A stretch of 64,000 nt of DNA from an uncultured Verrucomicrobiota bacterium. GTDB taxonomy: Bacteria > Verrucomicrobiota > Verrucomicrobiia > Chthoniobacterales > JACTMZ01. Under the pieces are notes generated by a model, which saw only the letters and a list, made by a program, of their open reading frames with translations, made no database searches and had not been told where the DNA came from. Where the stretch lies: the NCBI GenBank assembly GCA_903953565.1, contig CAJBKE010000026.1, positions 1 through 64,000 on the forward strand. Reading direction: 5' to 3'. Both the position numbers and the translations under genes were made by a program. Positions 1 to 8,803 of the stretch are shown here, piece by piece. Each line of letters starts with the position of its first letter. Position 1 is the stretch's first letter.

Positions 1-15
1 GGGGTTATTCGTGGA

Positions 16-1140
<1,125 letters not shown>

Positions 1141-1154
1141 AAGCCAATCTGCGA

Positions 1155-1180
1155 CGGCGCCCGGGGCAACCCGGGCGCCG
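1155..1180. promoter_or_regulatory. strong GC hairpin with GCAA loop between gap and pgk
   Basis: A perfect 11-bp inverted repeat (CGGCGCCCGGG / CCCGGGCGCCG) closes on a four-base GCAA loop, which is a GNRA-type tetraloop. Only three T residues follow, so it is a poor intrinsic terminator. It more likely stabilises the gap mRNA 3' end, or partly terminates so that pgk is made at a lower level. No separate promoter for pgk is obvious. Confidence 0.6.
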
Positions 1181-1200
1181 TTTCCATCTCCCGCACCGCC

Positions 1201-2445
1201 ATGGGCAAATTCTCCTCTCTCCGCGATCTCGACTTCGCCGGCCGCCGCGCGCTCATCCGCGTGGACTTCAATGTCCCGCAGGACAAAGCCACCGGCGCGA
1301 TCACCAACAACCAGCGCATCGTCGCTGCGCTTCCCACCATCAAGCACGTCCTCGACCACGGCGGTTCCGTCGTGCTGATGAGCCATCTCGGACGCCCCAA
1401 CGGTGAGAAGGTGGAGAAATACACGCTCAAGCCCGTCGCCGCGGAATTGGAAAAGCTCCTCGGCCTGCCGGTCAAATTCGTCCCCGAGTGCGCCGGTCCG
1501 CTGGCGGAAGAAGCCTGCGCGAGCCTCAAACCCGGCGATGTCGTCCTTCTCGAGAATCTCCGCTTCCACATCGAGGAAGAGGGCAAAGCGAAGAAAGAAG
1601 ACGGATCCTCGGTCAAAGCCGACCCCGCCAAAGTCGCCGCCTTCCGCGCCAGCCTGAGCAAACTCGGCGATGTTTATGTCAATGACGCCTTCGGCACCGC
1701 GCACCGCGCGCATTCGTCGATGGTCGGTGTCGATCTCCCGCAGAAAGCCGCCGGCTTCCTCATGGAGAAGGAACTCAATGCTTTCGCCGCGGTGCTCGAA
1801 CATCCGCAGCGCCCGCTTCTCGCCATCCTTGGTGGCGCGAAAATCGCGGACAAAATTCCGCTCATCACCAACCTCATCGAAAAGGCCGACGAAATCATCA
1901 TCGGCGGCGGCATGGCCTACACCTTCAAGAAGGTCCTCGACGGCATGGAAATCGGCGGCAGCCTTTTCGATCCGGAAGGCGCCAAGATTGTGGCCGACCT
2001 CGCGGCCAAAGCCAAAGAGCGCAAGGTGAACCTCATCTTCCCGGTCGACTTTGTTTGCGGCGACGCCTTCTCGCCGGATGCCAATACGCAACCGGCCGAC
2101 GAGGCCTCCGGCATTCCCGCCGGATGGGAAGGTCTCGATGCGGGCCCGAAATCCATCGCGCTCTACCGCGAGGCCATTCTGCGCGCCAAAACGATCATCT
2201 GGAACGGCCCTCCCGGGGTGTTCGAGTTCGAGAAATTTTGCGGTGCAACCAAAGCCATGGCCGAAGCCGTGGCCGAAGCCACAGCCAATGGCGCGACCAC
2301 CGTGGTCGGGGGCGGGGACACGGCCACTGCGGCCAAGAAATTCGGGGTGGCGGACAAAGTCAGCCATTGCTCGACGGGCGGCGGGGCCAGTCTGGAATTC
2401 CTTGAAGGTAAGGTGCTTCCGGGTGTGGCGGCCTTGGCCTCCTGA
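1201..2445 (+). CDS. pgk: phosphoglycerate kinase
   Basis: Transfers the acyl phosphate of 1,3-bisphosphoglycerate to ADP, giving ATP and 3-phosphoglycerate in the cytosol. The 414-residue protein has the N-terminal substrate loop RVDFNVP (residues 20-26), the SHLGRP motif, the hinge region with GGAKIADKI, and the C-terminal nucleotide loop [13 protein letters not shown] near residue 370. It is about 15-20 residues longer than the usual enzyme. No Shine-Dalgarno sequence stands out before the ATG, which lies 20 bases after the gap/pgk hairpin. Gene order gap-pgk is common in bacteria and supports co-expression. Confidence 0.98.
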   Translation: MGKFSSLRDLDFAGRRALIRVDFNVPQDKATGAITNNQRIVAALPTIKHVLDHGGSVVLMSHLGRPNGEKVEKYTLKPVAAELEKLLGLPVKFVPECAGPLAEEACASLKPGDVVLLENLRFHIEEEGKAKKEDGSSVKADPAKVAAFRASLSKLGDVYVNDAFGTAHRAHSSMVGVDLPQKAAGFLMEKELNAFAAVLEHPQRPLLAILGGAKIADKIPLITNLIEKADEIIIGGGMAYTFKKVLDGMEIGGSLFDPEGAKIVADLAAKAKERKVNLIFPVDFVCGDAFSPDANTQPADEASGIPAGWEGLDAGPKSIALYREAILRAKTIIWNGPPGVFEFEKFCGATKAMAEAVAEATANGATTVVGGGDTATAAKKFGVADKVSHCSTGGGASLEFLEGKVLPGVAALAS

Positions 2446-2525
2446 CCGGCATCCTTGCCGTCCCCACGATACGAACCTACGCTTGAACGACCATATCGCC
2501 GGCCTCCCCGCGAGGCCGCCCACGA

Positions 2526-4109
2526 ATGCGCAAATTCCTTCATCGGCAGCAGTTGGTGAAAAAAGGCCTAGCCTGCGGCAAGTCCCGCCGCACGGTCGAG
2601 GACAGCCCGTGGCGTGAAGCCTTGGCCTGCGGCTGGCTGCCGCGCGTCATCGTCTTCGCGCTCTTCGCCATCGGTCTCGGTTTCCTCATCTTCACTGGCG
2701 GACCCCAGGAAGAGCCGCTCAAGAAATACCTCATCTGCCTGCTTGTCTTCGGCATCTCGATCGCCCAGCTCTGGGTCAATCACCCGCAGGCCTTTTACCG
2801 CAACTCCAGCCTCGCGCTGATCTACGGCATCCTTCTCACCCAACTCGCCACGATCAAGGGCCTCCTAGTGCTGGCCGACACCGGCCGCATCGATCTGCAA
2901 GTCTTGCCGTTGCTCATTCCGTATGCGTTCGCACCGCTGGTTTTTTCCGTCTTGCTCGGACGTCACCTCGGGCTCTTCGGCGCCGTGGTGGCGAGTTTGT
3001 GGGGTGCGTTCTTGATGCCGGTCATCGACACCGTCTTTCTCGTTATCTCGCTCATTTCCGGCGTGGTCGCCGTGCTTTTCACCCTTCAAGTCCGCCGCCG
3101 CAGCCAACTCATCCGCGCCGGTCTTTATGTCGGCGTCGCCGTTTGGCTCCTCGCCGCCATGTTCGGGCAGATCGGGCCGCGCCTCATCACCGAGCCGCAA
3201 TTGACCGATTGGGGCATGGTCGGATGGCAAACCCTCGCCGCCTTCGGGATCGGCGTGGGCACCGCCATCCTGGTGAGCGGTATCCTGCCCGTGCTCGAGC
3301 ACATTTTCGGCATCACCACGGACATTTCGTGGTTGGAGTCCGCCGATCTCAATCACCCGCTGCTCAAGCGCATGACCCTCGAAGCGCCCGGCACTTACCA
3401 TCATAGCCTCGCCGTGGCCAACCTCGCCGAAGCCGGCGCCGAATCGATCGGGGCGAATCCGACGATTTGCCGCGTATGTGCCTACTTCCACGATATCGGC
3501 AAAATGGTGAAGCCGGAATATTTCACCGAGAACATGGCTGGCGGGGTCAATCCGCACGACGATCTCGCGCCGTCCATGAGTTCGCTCATCATCATTTCGC
3601 ACGTGAAGGAAGGCGTCGACCTCGGACTGAAAAACAAACTCAACGACTTGGTGATCGATGTCATTCGCGAGCACCATGGGAACTCGACGGTGCGCTTCTT
3701 TTACGAACGCGCCCAGCGGCAGGCCGAGGACGCACGGCTCGGCGGCAAGATCATGAACCTGCGCGCCGAGGATGTTCCGGCCGTGCAGGAGGAAAATTTC
3801 CGTTATCCCGGACCGAATCCGCAGACCAAGGAAAGCGGCATCATTTGTCTGGCCGATGCCGTGGAGAGCGCCTCGCGCAGCCTGAAGCGCCCTACTCCGC
3901 AACGCGTCGAGGACCTGGTCGATGAAGTCATCGAGCGCAAAATGGATGAAGGATTGCTCGACGAGTGTCCGCTGACCTTGGCCGATATCAAAAAGTTGTC
4001 CGCCAGCTTCCGCTTCACCCTCCTCAACATGATGCACAGCCGTATCGCCTACACGCAGGAAGAGGAGAAAGCGGACAAAGCCGAAGCCGAGGCCAAGGCG
4101 ACGGCTTGA
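2526..4109 (+). CDS. PgpH-like membrane HD-domain phosphohydrolase, short form
   Basis: Integral membrane protein with a cytosolic HD hydrolase domain, 527 residues. About seven hydrophobic segments occupy residues ~38-270. The HD domain follows, with [13 protein letters not shown] near residue 290, the metal-binding pair in YFHDIGK near 320, and IREHHG further on. The closest family is the 7TM-HD (PgpH/YqfF) group, which hydrolyses the second messenger c-di-AMP. Those proteins usually exceed 700 residues because of an N-terminal extracytoplasmic 7TMR-HDED domain, and that domain is absent here. The neighbour ybeY is the same one found beside pgpH in Firmicutes, which supports the assignment. 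The c-di-AMP substrate is inference. Confidence 0.85.
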   Translation: MRKFLHRQQLVKKGLACGKSRRTVEDSPWREALACGWLPRVIVFALFAIGLGFLIFTGGPQEEPLKKYLICLLVFGISIAQLWVNHPQAFYRNSSLALIYGILLTQLATIKGLLVLADTGRIDLQVLPLLIPYAFAPLVFSVLLGRHLGLFGAVVASLWGAFLMPVIDTVFLVISLISGVVAVLFTLQVRRRSQLIRAGLYVGVAVWLLAAMFGQIGPRLITEPQLTDWGMVGWQTLAAFGIGVGTAILVSGILPVLEHIFGITTDISWLESADLNHPLLKRMTLEAPGTYHHSLAVANLAEAGAESIGANPTICRVCAYFHDIGKMVKPEYFTENMAGGVNPHDDLAPSMSSLIIISHVKEGVDLGLKNKLNDLVIDVIREHHGNSTVRFFYERAQRQAEDARLGGKIMNLRAEDVPAVQEENFRYPGPNPQTKESGIICLADAVESASRSLKRPTPQRVEDLVDEVIERKMDEGLLDECPLTLADIKKLSASFRFTLLNMMHSRIAYTQEEEKADKAEAEAKATA

Positions 4110-4111
4110 GG

Positions 4112-4129
4112 TGTAGCGGCGACGCTACA
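4112..4129. repeat. short TGTAGCG/CGCTACA palindrome
   Basis: TGTAGCG and CGCTACA are separated by four bases (GCGA), directly behind the HD-protein stop codon and just before the first large palindromic element. Related GTAGCG/CGCTAC ends occur at 7388, 10104-10195, 42417-42496 and 52305-52342. Confidence 0.55.
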
Positions 4130-4131
4130 AA

Positions 4132-4203
4132 GGTGGATCGCGACCTCCGGGCGCGATTTTTCAACGACTTATCGCGATCGCGACAGGGACATCGCGATCA
4201 ACC
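4132..4203 (-). repeat. palindromic intergenic element, copy A (inverted orientation)
   Basis: A 72-base element with ends GGTGGATCGCG and CGCGATCAACC (one mismatch in the terminal repeat). Read on the minus strand it aligns with copies at 15201, 42436, 52197 and 63647: a left hairpin of the form ATCGCGATG...ATCGCGAT and a right GC-rich hairpin. It is the only copy between two genes in the same direction. No coding potential. Confidence 0.75.
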
Positions 4204-4210
4204 TTGGTGC

Positions 4211-4239
4211 TTGGTCCGTCTCGCCCCCTTCGGCATAAC
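4211..4239 (+). promoter_or_regulatory. candidate promoter for ybeY, leaderless spacing
   Basis: TTGGTC (4211-4216) and CATAAC (4234-4239) are 17 bases apart, predicting a start near 4246, three bases before the ybeY ATG at 4249. No Shine-Dalgarno lies between. Matches to consensus are moderate (3 of 6 and 4 of 6). Confidence 0.35.
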
Positions 4240-4248
4240 CAAAGCCCC

Positions 4249-4701
4249 ATGAGCACCACACCCGAGTTGGTTTGGTTGAACCGCCAGCGCGCGGTCTCTG
4301 CCCGCCAACTGCGGCTTCCCGCGGTGGCGGAAGCCGTGCAACGTGCTTGGCCCGACATCGCCGCGGCGGAACTCAAGGGCTCGGTCCTGCGCCGATTGCC
4401 TGAGATCTGCTTCGTTGTTGTTTCCGATGCGCGCATCGCCGCACTGCATGACGAGTTCATGCGCGATCCGACTCCGACCGATGTCATCACGTTCCATCAT
4501 GGTGAAATCGTGCTCAGTGCCGAGACGGCCCGCCGCGAAGCGCGGCAGCGCGGGCTGCCCTTGCCCGCGGAAATCGCCCGCTACGCCGTGCACGGACTTC
4601 TCCATCTCGCCGGCTGGTCGGACGGCGACTCCGGTGCGGCGGCGGACATGCGTTCCATACAGGAGAAAATTTTGCGCCGCGCGCTGCGCGGTTTGTGCTA
4701 A
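4249..4701 (+). CDS. ybeY: YbeY-type rRNA maturation endonuclease with altered metal site
   Basis: YbeY is a single-domain metal-dependent RNase that helps mature the 16S rRNA 3' end and takes part in ribosome quality control. The ATG at 4249 gives 150 residues, the family's usual size; an earlier in-frame codon at 4204 would add a run overlapping the repeat and is unlikely. The core matches the family: RDPTPTDVITFHHGEI, then ARYAVHGLLHLAGW. Zinc is normally held by three His in H-G-x-L-H-L-x-G-Y-D-H. Here His115 and His119 are present, but the third ligand position (125) is Asp, in GWSDGD. Asp can bind metal, so activity may be kept. Position beside the PgpH-like gene supports the call. Confidence 0.88.
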   Translation: MSTTPELVWLNRQRAVSARQLRLPAVAEAVQRAWPDIAAAELKGSVLRRLPEICFVVVSDARIAALHDEFMRDPTPTDVITFHHGEIVLSAETARREARQRGLPLPAEIARYAVHGLLHLAGWSDGDSGAAADMRSIQEKILRRALRGLC

Positions 4702-4709
4702 CTTCGGCC

Positions 4710-5309
4710 ATGCTTCGTCCCGTGCCCGTTGCCGATCCTGCGGCGGAAATCGCCGCATGGTGGCGCCTCGTGGAATTGTGCCTGCCCACGCACGAAAAAT
4801 GCGGCGCTTTGACTTTTGCCCCGTCGGGAACCGAGACGCTCGAGGGTGATTGGCAACGCTGGGTGACGGATGTGTTTTTGCCCGTCCTGCATCCGGCCCT
4901 TCTCTCTTTGCAAAATACCGCCGCCGCGCAGGATAGCGTCCGTTTGCTCTGCGAAGATGCCGCGCTCGGCGCCGCTCTGACTGCGGATGCGGCGCAGCGC
5001 AGCTTGCTCTCCGGGCGCCATCTCCTTCTTGCCTGCCAACCTCCCCAAGGGGCCAAGTTTCTCGAACGCTTGCGCGAAACGGCTCTGCATCGCACCGAAG
5101 CCGGACAACTCGCCACAATCTTCGCCGTCCGTGGTCAGATTTTCCATTTGCCCTTCGTGCAAGTGGCCGGCGCGTTGGTCCTGGCTGAATGCGTTTTGGG
5201 TGCCGATGCAGCGGGCGTCACCCTGCCCGCAGCAAGAACCATCGACCTGATGCAAGGCGCGATGGATTCCGTAGCCGCGGTTCCGTCTGTTCAGTTGCTG
5301 GCGGTATGA
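4710..5309 (+). CDS. unrecognised protein between ybeY and clpS
   Basis: A 199-residue product without a signal peptide or clear membrane segment. It is rich in Ala and Leu, with a Trp-rich start (AAWWRLVELC) and a helical C-terminal half. I recognise no family. The ATG at 4710 is preferred over one five codons upstream that overlaps the ybeY stop. The gene ends in an ATGA overlap with clpS, so its translation is probably coupled to clpS, and base composition matches its neighbours. A role tied to ribosome or protein quality control would be guesswork from position alone. Confidence 0.7.
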   Translation: MLRPVPVADPAAEIAAWWRLVELCLPTHEKCGALTFAPSGTETLEGDWQRWVTDVFLPVLHPALLSLQNTAAAQDSVRLLCEDAALGAALTADAAQRSLLSGRHLLLACQPPQGAKFLERLRETALHRTEAGQLATIFAVRGQIFHLPFVQVAGALVLAECVLGADAAGVTLPAARTIDLMQGAMDSVAAVPSVQLLAV

Positions 5310-5596
5310 GCCAAGCGGGAGTCATCACCGAGATCGAAACGCGCGACAAGGATGCGCTGGACACGCCTTGGAATGTCGTGGTGCACAACGATCCGGTCAA
5401 CCTCATGTCTTATGTCACGATGGTCTTCCAGCGTGTGCTCGGATTTCCGCGCGACAGGGCGACCAAGCACATGCTCGAAGTGCACCAAAAGGGCCGTTCG
5501 CTCGTCTGGTCCGGCGAACGCGAACGCGCCGAAGCCATCGTCGAGCAACTCCACGGTTACCTCCTGCTCGCCACGATCGAGCAGGCGGAGCTCTGA
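5306..5596 (+). CDS. clpS: ClpS adaptor of the ClpAP protease
   Basis: Small cytosolic adaptor that delivers N-degron substrates to ClpA/ClpAP. The start at 5306 overlaps the upstream stop (ATGA) and gives 96 residues, a normal size. Family features: WNVVVHNDPVNLMSYVTMVF near the start (the Asn-Asp pair contacts the substrate N-terminus), the helix with HMLEVHQKGRS, and the closing segment ERAEAIVEQLHGYLL. No clpA lies in the window. It is followed six bases later by a DUF2017-like gene, a pairing known mainly from Actinobacteria. Confidence 0.95.
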   Translation: MSQAGVITEIETRDKDALDTPWNVVVHNDPVNLMSYVTMVFQRVLGFPRDRATKHMLEVHQKGRSLVWSGERERAEAIVEQLHGYLLLATIEQAEL

Positions 5597-5602
5597 CTTC
5601 CC

Positions 5603-6082
5603 ATGCGTTTCCGCCGCGCCTCGTCCGACTCGTGGGAACTCCGCGAGATCCATCCTCTTTTTGCCACGCTTCTCGTCGACTTGCCCAAGGCGGCGTCGCG
5701 CCACAAGAAAGCGCAGGCCAGACTTTATCCCGATCCGACCGGAGGCACCGGGGATGAGGAGCTTCGCCGGGATTGGAAAGAACACGTGCGTCCCGAACTG
5801 GAGCGCCTTTTTTCGACCAGCCGAGATATCGTGACACGCGACCTGGAAAGCCTCGGACCCAACGGGCAGGGCGGCAAAGTTGTCATTCCGGAAAACCACA
5901 TCGATGCGTGGCTGAACGCGCTCAACCAAGCGCGCTTGGTCATCGTCGAGGAAAACCGGTTCGCCGAGTCCGATCTCGATCATCGCGAGCCGCCCGACTT
6001 GGCCACGCGCCGAGGTCTCTCCCTGCTCAAAATACACTTCTACGCGCACTTGCAGGAGCTGCTCGTCGAGGCGGCGGGCTGA
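5603..6082 (+). CDS. DUF2017-like protein linked to clpS
   Basis: A 159-residue soluble protein of unknown function. The segment containing DAWLNALNQARLV, followed by an acidic stretch and a helical end, resembles DUF2017, a family described from Actinobacteria where it sits next to clpS. The same adjacency here, with only six bases between, supports the assignment, though my match is by eye. A role together with ClpS in regulated proteolysis is a reasonable inference from repeated linkage, not shown. Translation is probably coupled to clpS upstream and recO downstream. Confidence 0.65.
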   Translation: MRFRRASSDSWELREIHPLFATLLVDLPKAASRHKKAQARLYPDPTGGTGDEELRRDWKEHVRPELERLFSTSRDIVTRDLESLGPNGQGGKVVIPENHIDAWLNALNQARLVIVEENRFAESDLDHREPPDLATRRGLSLLKIHFYAHLQELLVEAAG

Positions 6083-6086
6083 CCCC

Positions 6087-6623
6087 ATGCCCGCGGCCGA
6101 GACCACCGAGGCCATCCTCCTGCGCCGGGCCCGTTTCGGCGAATCGAGCTACGTCCTCATTTGGCTCTCGCCCGAGCACGGAAAAATCCGCACCGCCGCG
6201 CGGGGCACGGCGCGCAAGGACAGCAAGCTGCGTGGCCGGCTTGATCTTTTTTATCACGCGGAAGTGCAATTCGCAGCCGGACGGAAATCGGATCTGCATG
6301 CGCTGCGCGAGTTGAAACTGCTCGAGACATGGGAAGGTCTGCGCGGGAACTACGGACGCCTCCTTGCCGCTTCGTATTTCGCCGAGTTGTGCGATCTTTT
6401 GTCCGAGCCTGCCCACGCCGCGCCGGGTTTGTTCGATCTCATGCGTCGCGCCCTCGGACACTTGTGTGACAACAACCCCTCTCGCCGTTCGCTGGAATTT
6501 TTCGAGTCCGAAGTCTGCCGCGTCCTTGGCTTTGGTCACGCCGGCAACGCACTCGGCGCGATCGAGGCCCACGCCGGACGTATTCCGGTCAATCGCCGGC
6601 GCTTGGCCGAAGTAATCGGCTAG
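6087..6623 (+). CDS. recO: RecO-type recombination mediator, short form
   Basis: RecO works with RecF and RecR to load RecA on SSB-coated single-stranded DNA. The N-terminal part reads as the RecO OB-fold: TTEAILLRRARFGESSYVLIWLSPEHGKI, then a basic ARGTARKDSKLRGRLDLF. A helical C-terminal part includes YFAELCDLL and SLEFFESEVCRVLGF. At 178 residues it is much shorter than the typical ~240, and the four-Cys zinc site found in many RecO proteins is not seen. The reading frame is intact and ends cleanly, so this looks like a compact variant rather than a broken gene. Confidence 0.82.
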   Translation: MPAAETTEAILLRRARFGESSYVLIWLSPEHGKIRTAARGTARKDSKLRGRLDLFYHAEVQFAAGRKSDLHALRELKLLETWEGLRGNYGRLLAASYFAELCDLLSEPAHAAPGLFDLMRRALGHLCDNNPSRRSLEFFESEVCRVLGFGHAGNALGAIEAHAGRIPVNRRRLAEVIG

Positions 6624-6641
6624 CAGTTCCCGATTGTATCG

Positions 6642-6670
6642 TTGCTGCCGGTGGGTCAGGACATTACAAT
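6642..6670 (+). promoter_or_regulatory. sigma70-like promoter of the TPR gene, leaderless spacing
   Basis: TTGCTG (6642-6647), a 17-base spacer and TACAAT (6665-6670, five of six consensus bases) predict a start at about 6677. The TPR gene's ATG is at 6679, leaving essentially no leader and no room for a Shine-Dalgarno. This is the clearest of several such arrangements in the window. Confidence 0.5.
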
Positions 6671-6678
6671 CTTTGGCA

Positions 6679-7383
6679 ATGGCGCCGGCCGCCTCCCCGA
6701 ATCCTCCCGAGTTCGTCGCTCGGGACAAGGCGGCGTTGTCCATGGAAGTCGCGGGAGACAAAGCCGCCTCGCGCGGCGACGATCGCGAAGCACTTTCCTG
6801 TTGGAACGAAGCTCTCGATATTCTCACCAGCCGCGCCCGGTCCGCCGAGGCTGCGCGGGTTGCCTCGAAAATTGCCATGACCGAGGAAAATCTCGGCGAG
6901 ACGGAATCCTCCTGCCTCCACTACGCCCAAGCGGCGGACCTTTACAAACTGGCCGGAGACCAACGTCGCGTGCCCATGTGCCTCAACAATCTCGCGATGC
7001 TGCGCAAACTTTCCGGTGAGTTGGAAGAAGCCTCCGTTCTTCTTGCTCGAGCTCTCGACGAGGCGTCGCGTTGCCATGGTTCGGTCCATGGTGAAACCGC
7101 CCTCATCGCCACCAACCTCGGCGCCGTCCTCTGCGAGTGCGGCGACCTCCTCGGCGCCGAGCAGCGCCACATGCAGGCCCTCGGGATCCGCGAACAACTT
7201 TTCGGTCCGAACCATCCCGAAGTCGGCCTCAGCCTCGGACACCTCGCTGTCATCCATCAAATGCGCGGCGATCAAGAACGCGCCCGGAGCTTCTACACCG
7301 CCGCCCTCGAAATCCTCGACCAGTTTCCCCAACTCCACGAAGCCGAGCGCAGCATCCTGCGCCAAAATCTCGAAGGCCTGTGA
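6679..7383 (+). CDS. tetratricopeptide repeat protein, kinesin-light-chain type
   Basis: A 234-residue soluble protein made of TPR helices. Repeats of the form SSCLHYAQAADLYKLAG, VPMCLNNLAMLRKLSG, ALIATNLGAVLCECGDL and VGLSLGHLAVIHQMRGD, about 40 residues apart, match the TPR_12/kinesin light chain pattern. No enzymatic domain or signal peptide is present, so it is probably a protein-protein interaction scaffold. The ATG at 6679 is chosen over one 15 codons upstream because a good -10 box sits directly in front. Its end lies six bases from the convergent prmA stop. Confidence 0.8.
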   Translation: MAPAASPNPPEFVARDKAALSMEVAGDKAASRGDDREALSCWNEALDILTSRARSAEAARVASKIAMTEENLGETESSCLHYAQAADLYKLAGDQRRVPMCLNNLAMLRKLSGELEEASVLLARALDEASRCHGSVHGETALIATNLGAVLCECGDLLGAEQRHMQALGIREQLFGPNHPEVGLSLGHLAVIHQMRGDQERARSFYTAALEILDQFPQLHEAERSILRQNLEGL

Positions 7384-7387
7384 CCGT

Positions 7388-7394
7388 CGCTACA
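7388..7394. repeat. CGCTACA half-site at the prmA stop
   Basis: CGCTACA on the plus strand (TGTAGCG on the minus strand) overlaps the prmA stop codon. Only one arm is seen, so this may be a remnant of the GTAGCG family or chance. Confidence 0.3.
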
Positions 7395-8259
7395 AGCGCG
7401 GCGTGGATGCGGGGGATTTCAGTTGCAGGGTGACCCACTTGCCCCGGCGCGACACAGCTTCGAGTTGTAGCCCGAAGAGGAGGAACGTTTCGAGCGTTTC
7501 GCTTTCTTGGGGACGCAGGATGCCGGAAAGAATGAGGCAGCCGCCGGGCCGGACGGTAGCGGTGATTTGCGGAGCGGCGAGGCGCAGGATTTCGCTGAAG
7601 ACATTGGCCGCGACGAGCGGGTAGGTTTTGCGTGGTTTCCAGCGCAGGAGATTTGTCTTGGTTGTTTTGATGCGGCCGCAGCGGTTGCGGCGCATATTGG
7701 CCTGCGCGGCTTTGATGGCCCGTTCGTCATAGTCAAAAGCATCGACCCGCTTGGCGCCGAGTTTTTCGGCGGCGATGGCCAGGATTCCGGAGCCCGTTCC
7801 GATATCGAGCATGGTCCAGTCTTTGCCGATGCGTCCGGCTTCTTGGCAAAGAAAACGCAGGCATGCCGCGGTCGTCGCGTGCTCCCCTGTGCCGAAGGCC
7901 ATGGCTCCGGTGATGCGGAGAAGAATGCGGGGTTTCGGCTTGGCCGAGGGCCAAGATCCGTGGGCGTCGATGATGGCAAGATCGCGCGCGACGACCAGTG
8001 GACGGCGCGGCGCGTTGGCGCGGGTGGCGATTTTGACGGTGTCGATGCGTTCCAGTTTTCCGCCGAATTCTTTACGAAGTTGGCGCAGCACACTCCCGGA
8101 TGCGTAGCCCTCGAGGCGCAGAAGTTTGGTTCCCGGCCGGATGTGTATCACCAGCCCGGTGCCGAGAAAGGCGAGACGTTCGCGCCACGCATCCTCGTGC
8201 ACTTTCGAGGCGTGGCGCACCCATCGCTGGATATGGCGCGGGGAAGATTTTTCTGCCAT
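7390..8259 (-). CDS. prmA: ribosomal protein L11 methyltransferase
   Basis: SAM-dependent methyltransferase that trimethylates ribosomal protein L11. The 289-residue frame has the family's two domains: a divergent N-terminal substrate domain, then a Rossmann methyltransferase domain. That domain has the lead-in AFGTGEHATT (the signature GTGxHxTT), motif I LDIGTGSGILAIAA, the acidic loop DAFDYDERAI, and the VAANVFSEIL motif in place of the usual VANIL. The C-terminal ILSGIL segment also fits. An ATG at 8259 is preferred over a GTG one codon upstream. Its TAG stop falls inside a TGTAGCG motif shared with the short palindrome family. It is divergent from doxX. Confidence 0.93.
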   Translation of the reverse strand: MAEKSSPRHIQRWVRHASKVHEDAWRERLAFLGTGLVIHIRPGTKLLRLEGYASGSVLRQLRKEFGGKLERIDTVKIATRANAPRRPLVVARDLAIIDAHGSWPSAKPKPRILLRITGAMAFGTGEHATTAACLRFLCQEAGRIGKDWTMLDIGTGSGILAIAAEKLGAKRVDAFDYDERAIKAAQANMRRNRCGRIKTTKTNLLRWKPRKTYPLVAANVFSEILRLAAPQITATVRPGGCLILSGILRPQESETLETFLLFGLQLEAVSRRGKWVTLQLKSPASTPRL

Positions 8260-8319
8260 CACCTCAAACTGGATTTATTTTCTTCGCTGCTCAAGCACCG
8301 GGCGGATAGATTCGAGGCC

Positions 8320-8766
8320 ATGATCAAATCTTACGCGCAATGGATCACCGGACCCGGTGGTGAGTGGCTCAAGGATGTCGGATTGCTGGTCCTGCGGGTC
8401 TGGCTCGGACTGTCCATGCTTCTGCTGCACGGCTGGGGCAAAGTGCAAGGCATGGCCGACAAAGCAGCCTCTTTCCCGGATCCTCTCGGGGTCGGTTCGG
8501 CCATGAGCCTCAACCTCGTGGTCTTTTCGGAGGTCCTCTGCGCCGTCCTGCTCGTGGCCGGCTTGGCTGCGCGCTTCGCCCTTATCCCTCTCGTCGTGAC
8601 CATGGCGGTGGCGTTCTTTGTCATCCATGGCGGACGTCTGGTCGGCGAGGGCAACGGCGAGATGGCCTTCATTTACCTCGCGGGATTTGTCGCGCTGCTC
8701 ATCGCCGGTCCCGGGCGTTATTCCTTTGATCATTACATCCTGAGGGCCTTCCGCGGGAATAGCTGA
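8320..8766 (+). CDS. DoxX-family membrane protein
   Basis: A 148-residue integral membrane protein with four hydrophobic segments (about residues 20-40, 60-82, 85-105 and 115-135). The RVWLGLSMLLLHGWGK stretch and a second segment followed by FVIHGG are typical of DoxX/DoxD relatives, which are linked to thiosulfate or redox metabolism in a few species but mostly uncharacterised. The ATG at 8320 directly follows the divergent prmA region. A TAGATT -10-like box ends about seven bases before the start codon. The exact role is unknown. Confidence 0.85.
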   Translation: MIKSYAQWITGPGGEWLKDVGLLVLRVWLGLSMLLLHGWGKVQGMADKAASFPDPLGVGSAMSLNLVVFSEVLCAVLLVAGLAARFALIPLVVTMAVAFFVIHGGRLVGEGNGEMAFIYLAGFVALLIAGPGRYSFDHYILRAFRGNS

Positions 8767-8771
8767 CCAAA

Positions 8772-8790
8772 CGGCTGGCTAAGCCAGCCG
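8772..8790. terminator. 8-bp perfect hairpin after doxX
   Basis: CGGCTGGC and GCCAGCCG flank a TAA loop between doxX and lysA, followed by GCCCTACC. There is no U-tract, so termination is uncertain. GGTAGGGC next to a GC-rich stem recurs at 37071, suggesting a third small intergenic repeat type. Confidence 0.4.
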
Positions 8791-8803
8791 GCCCTACCGG
8801 CTT

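Noticed and set aside
2865-4037. A 390-codon minus-strand frame opposite the HD-domain gene
   Set aside because: The HD protein has membrane helices and catalytic motifs; the antisense product is a charged low-complexity chain.
6087-6623. recO as a truncated pseudogene
   Set aside because: It is short and lacks the zinc site, but the frame is intact, both conserved halves are present, and it is packed normally between neighbours.
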